This document shows positions 15,267 through 17,260 of a stretch of 17,260 bases of DNA, piece after piece. How positions within the stretch are numbered: position 1 is the stretch's first letter; each line of letters begins with the position of its first letter. This DNA is from an uncultured Eubacteriales bacterium (lineage in GTDB: Bacteria; Bacillota; Clostridia; Christensenellales; Borkfalkiaceae): assembly GCA_958405585.1 (NCBI GenBank), contig CATYEP010000027.1:1-17260 (forward strand), in the 5' to 3' direction. Position numbers and translations under genes: made by a program. The notes under the pieces were generated by a model. That model was not told the DNA's origin. It did not search any database and saw only the letters and a program-made list of their open reading frames with translations.

Positions 15267-16220
15267 TCAGGTGTCGGAAGGATCGGAGCCGTCCTTGCCC
15301 TGCGGGTCTTTTTGGGATGTTGTATGTGCATCATCGGTGCTGTCCGCGTCATCTTTGCCGTTTTTTTGTTTTTCCTGCCATTCTTCAATGGTGTTGCGGA
15401 CTTTTTCGCGTCGTTTTTCGGAAGGAAGAAGAGCGGGGAAGGCTTTGGCGAGTCGGCTTTTTTCGATTTTGTCATACAGGGCGTCTGTACGCTTTGCATT
15501 GCGATAGCGCAGGTTTTCGATAGCTTGTGCGCCGCTTTCTTTCAGATTATCCAGCTTTTCACTCCCGCTTTGGCGTATTTCGCCGATTTTTTCAGCGCTT
15601 TTTGCGGTCGCATGGGACAGGGCGCTGCCGAGCGCGTCGGAGCCGATCCGCAGCGCAGCGTTGATCTTCTGCAATTCTTTGAGACGTTCGCCGAGAGCCG
15701 AGATCTGTAAAAGAGTAAAGACGAGGTCGGTGACGAAGGCTGCGGCGCAGATTCCGAGAAGGATGTATCCGGCAAGAAGAGGAATGCGGCCGAGCAGCGC
15801 GGCAAACGTGGGTTGGATGCCGTAAAGAACAGCAATGGCGGCAATGCCCCAGAGCAGAGACATTTCGGGACAAATAAATCCGCCGATGTTGAATTTCCTG
15901 TTTGAGTAATCCCACCATTTTTTGTGAAAGATCTTTTCAAGCACGAAGCCTGTCAGAAATTCCAGAGCGGAACAAAGGATCACGGAAACGAAAAAGACTG
16001 CCCACGGGTATTTTTTCAGCGGCGTAAGGCAGAGCAACAGCAAGGCGACCCCCGTGCCGTAGATAGGGCAGACGGGGCCGTTCAGGAATCCGCGGTTGAC
16101 AAATTTCCCTGTTTTGAGCGTTGCAAAAATGACTTCGCTGCACCAACCAAAAAACGAATAGAGAAAAAAGTAAATAAACAGTTCGTAAAGACTGAAAGAA
16201 CCTAAAAGTATTTGGGACAT
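15267..16220 (-). CDS. CmpB-like putative ABC-transporter membrane protein with long charged C-terminal tail
   Basis: The N-terminal 170 residues form about five membrane helices with the signatures of the putative ABC-transporter type IV family (ABC_trans_CmpB): FFGWCSEVIF, NRGFLNGPVCPIYGTG and WWDYSNRKFNIGGFICPEMSLLWG. The biochemical role of this family is not established and no ATPase gene is adjacent. The remaining 145 or so residues are highly charged and helical, ending in a Lys/Asp/Ser-rich tail that is probably disordered and cytoplasmic. I chose the ATG at 16220 (317 aa) because CAGGAG lies 6 nt upstream and MSQILLGSFSLYELF fits the family start; the longer frame to 16259 has no ribosome site. 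It lies opposite to the nitrogen genes on either side and has its own promoter, so its position between them may be coincidence. Confidence 0.85.
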   Translation of the reverse strand: MSQILLGSFSLYELFIYFFLYSFFGWCSEVIFATLKTGKFVNRGFLNGPVCPIYGTGVALLLLCLTPLKKYPWAVFFVSVILCSALEFLTGFVLEKIFHKKWWDYSNRKFNIGGFICPEMSLLWGIAAIAVLYGIQPTFAALLGRIPLLAGYILLGICAAAFVTDLVFTLLQISALGERLKELQKINAALRIGSDALGSALSHATAKSAEKIGEIRQSGSEKLDNLKESGAQAIENLRYRNAKRTDALYDKIEKSRLAKAFPALLPSEKRREKVRNTIEEWQEKQKNGKDDADSTDDAHTTSQKDPQGKDGSDPSDT

Positions 16221-16252
16221 AAAAACTCCTGTGATTTTCAGACAGAGATAAG

Positions 16253-16308
16253 CGTGCAAAGCCGATAAAGCGAACAGGGCGCATTAGTAAATGACGGGGC
16301 TTTGCGCG
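16253..16308 (-). promoter_or_regulatory. Long-range stem in the 5' leader of the CmpB-like gene
   Basis: CGTGCAAAGCC (16253-16263) and GGCTTTGCGCG (16298-16308) are complementary except for one position, enclosing 34 nt. They sit within a predicted leader of about 165 nt, 33 nt before the start codon. They may influence translation; no known riboswitch class was recognised. The remainder of 16221-16575 contains only the two promoters listed. Confidence 0.3.
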
Positions 16309-16392
16309 GGCAGGGTGCGGCGGCGGTCTTGGTGATTCCGATGCCGGAAAACGAAAGGGAACAGCCGCTGAAAGAAAGTCTGATCCTGTCAA

Positions 16393-16421
16393 AGTATAGC
16401 ATAAAGGCATGGAAAATACAA
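16393..16421 (-). promoter_or_regulatory. Extended -10 promoter of the CmpB-like gene
   Basis: Minus strand: TTGTAT (16421-16416), a 17-nt spacer, TATACT (16398-16393) preceded by TGC (extended -10). Predicted start is near 16386. Confidence 0.6.
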
Positions 16422-16508
16422 GATTTTGCGGAAATATGCAGAAAAAAACTTAATCTGCACTTATACCATGTATTCAAAATGGCGAAAATTCGAATTTGGC
16501 TGTTGTGC

Positions 16509-16538
16509 TTGACGGTAAAAAGTGATATGAACTATAAT
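16509..16538 (+). promoter_or_regulatory. Promoter of the glutamate-synthase-type amidotransferase gene
   Basis: TTGACG (16509-16514), an 18-nt spacer, TATAAT (16533-16538). The transcript would start near 16545, about 30 nt before the first ATG. Confidence 0.75.
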
Positions 16539-16575
16539 AAAAGGGAATTTGAAAGAAACGCGGAGAGCGTGATTT

Positions 16576-17260
16576 ATGGGAGAGAAAGAGATGCTGATGC
16601 GGGAAGGACAATTCAGGAACCCGTCGGGTTGTGCTGTAACGGGTATCATCGATCGCAGCGGAAAGAGAATGAGCGGATCATTGATGATCGACTCGATCGA
16701 GGTGATGCACGACCGTTCGAACGGATTGGGCGGCGGATTTGCAGGGTACGGGATCTATCCGCATTACAAAGATTTTTATGCCTTTCATCTCTTTTTTGAC
16801 GGGGAGAGCGCACGTTCGGAAACGGAAGCGTTTTTGGGCAGGCATTTTGAAATTGCGTATTCGTCGCAGATCCAGACGCGGAAGATGCCGTCGATCACGG
16901 ACGAGCCTCTTATCTACCGTTATTTTGTGACGCCGCTTTCAAGGAAACTGGCGGACAGTCATCTGGATGAGCGCGAGTATGTGGCGCGGTGTTCGAACCG
17001 CGTGAACGTGCAGATCAACGGAGCGTATGTTTTCTCCTGCGGAAAGAATATGGGAATATTCAAGGGCGTGGGATATCCGGAAGATATCGGAAGGTATTAT
17101 CGCCTGGACGAGTATGAAGGATATGCGTGGACGTGCCACGGCAGGTATCCGACAAATACGCCGGGCTGGTGGGGCGGTGCGCATCCGTTCGGACTGCTGG
17201 ATTTTTCCATCGTGCATAACGGTGAAATATCTTCGTACGACGCGAACCGCCGTTATATCG
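16576..17260 (+). CDS. Class II glutamine amidotransferase, glutamate synthase domain-1 type (3' end outside window)
   Basis: The frame is open to the window end (228 codons), so the gene is truncated here by the window only. It is an Ntn-type glutaminase domain: NPSGCAVTGIID places the likely nucleophile Cys at residue 19 after a short propeptide, followed by IEVMHDRSNGLGGGFAGYGIYP, HGRYPTNTPGWWGGAHPFG and the oxyanion/glutamine-site VHNGEISSYDANRRY. These match the separate-subunit form of glutamate synthase (GltB domain 1) found in archaea and Clostridia, which releases ammonia from glutamine. Two starts compete: ATG 16576 (GGAGAG, 8 nt) and ATG 16591 (GGAGAG, 6 nt); I take the first. It has its own promoter. 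The synthase and glucose-oxidoreductase-like domains are expected downstream but lie outside. A related amidotransferase of other function is possible. Confidence 0.88.
   Translation, partial: MGEKEMLMREGQFRNPSGCAVTGIIDRSGKRMSGSLMIDSIEVMHDRSNGLGGGFAGYGIYPHYKDFYAFHLFFDGESARSETEAFLGRHFEIAYSSQIQTRKMPSITDEPLIYRYFVTPLSRKLADSHLDEREYVARCSNRVNVQINGAYVFSCGKNMGIFKGVGYPEDIGRYYRLDEYEGYAWTCHGRYPTNTPGWWGGAHPFGLLDFSIVHNGEISSYDANRRYI

Overview
The window (about 17.3 kb, moderate GC with AT-rich intergenic stretches) looks like chromosomal DNA of a Gram-positive, Clostridia-type Bacillota. The signs are purine-rich Shine-Dalgarno sites before almost every gene, near-consensus sigma-A promoters, a GSIII-type glutamine synthetase, a CmpB-like membrane protein and a large BspA/InlB-repeat lipoprotein. 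A Christensenellales-like gut lineage is my inference from gene style, not something the sequence proves.

Layout: (1) 1-2333, 3' part of valS (valyl-tRNA synthetase), ending in a clear intrinsic terminator. (2) 2334-2727, no firm gene, but a 22-bp inverted repeat and five tandem 12-bp units. (3) 2728-3675, an unrecognised 315-aa membrane protein with a CxxC site, convergent with (4) 3784-6258 (minus), a leucine-rich-repeat lipoprotein gene interrupted by one in-frame TAG at codon 50. (5) 6259-7205, a 0.95-kb AT-rich gap that carries a candidate minus-strand small RNA with its own promoter and terminator. (6) 7206-7703 trmL, then the glycolytic pair pgk-tpiA (7887-10017). (7) 10254-10478 (minus), a tiny two-helix membrane protein. 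(8) From 10640 onward, mostly nitrogen assimilation: glnA (GSIII) behind a consensus promoter and a leader attenuator; amt fused to a C-terminal PII domain; a CmpB-like membrane gene on the minus strand; and the start of a class II glutamine amidotransferase of the glutamate synthase type, cut by the window end.

The nitrogen genes form a logical set: ammonium enters through Amt (with its own tethered PII sensor), GSIII makes glutamine, and the glutamate-synthase amidotransferase hydrolyses glutamine to feed ammonia to glutamate formation. pgk and tpiA are consecutive glycolytic genes, probably co-transcribed from a TTGACA/TATCAT promoter.

The most interesting non-coding signals are the glnA leader (two mutually exclusive hairpins, the first with a hexaloop resembling ANTAR-protein targets), the orphan small-RNA candidate at 6559-6688, and structured RNA upstream of amt. 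I see no CRISPR array, insertion sequence, phage gene, tRNA or rRNA, and no obvious new multi-gene defence or biosynthetic system.
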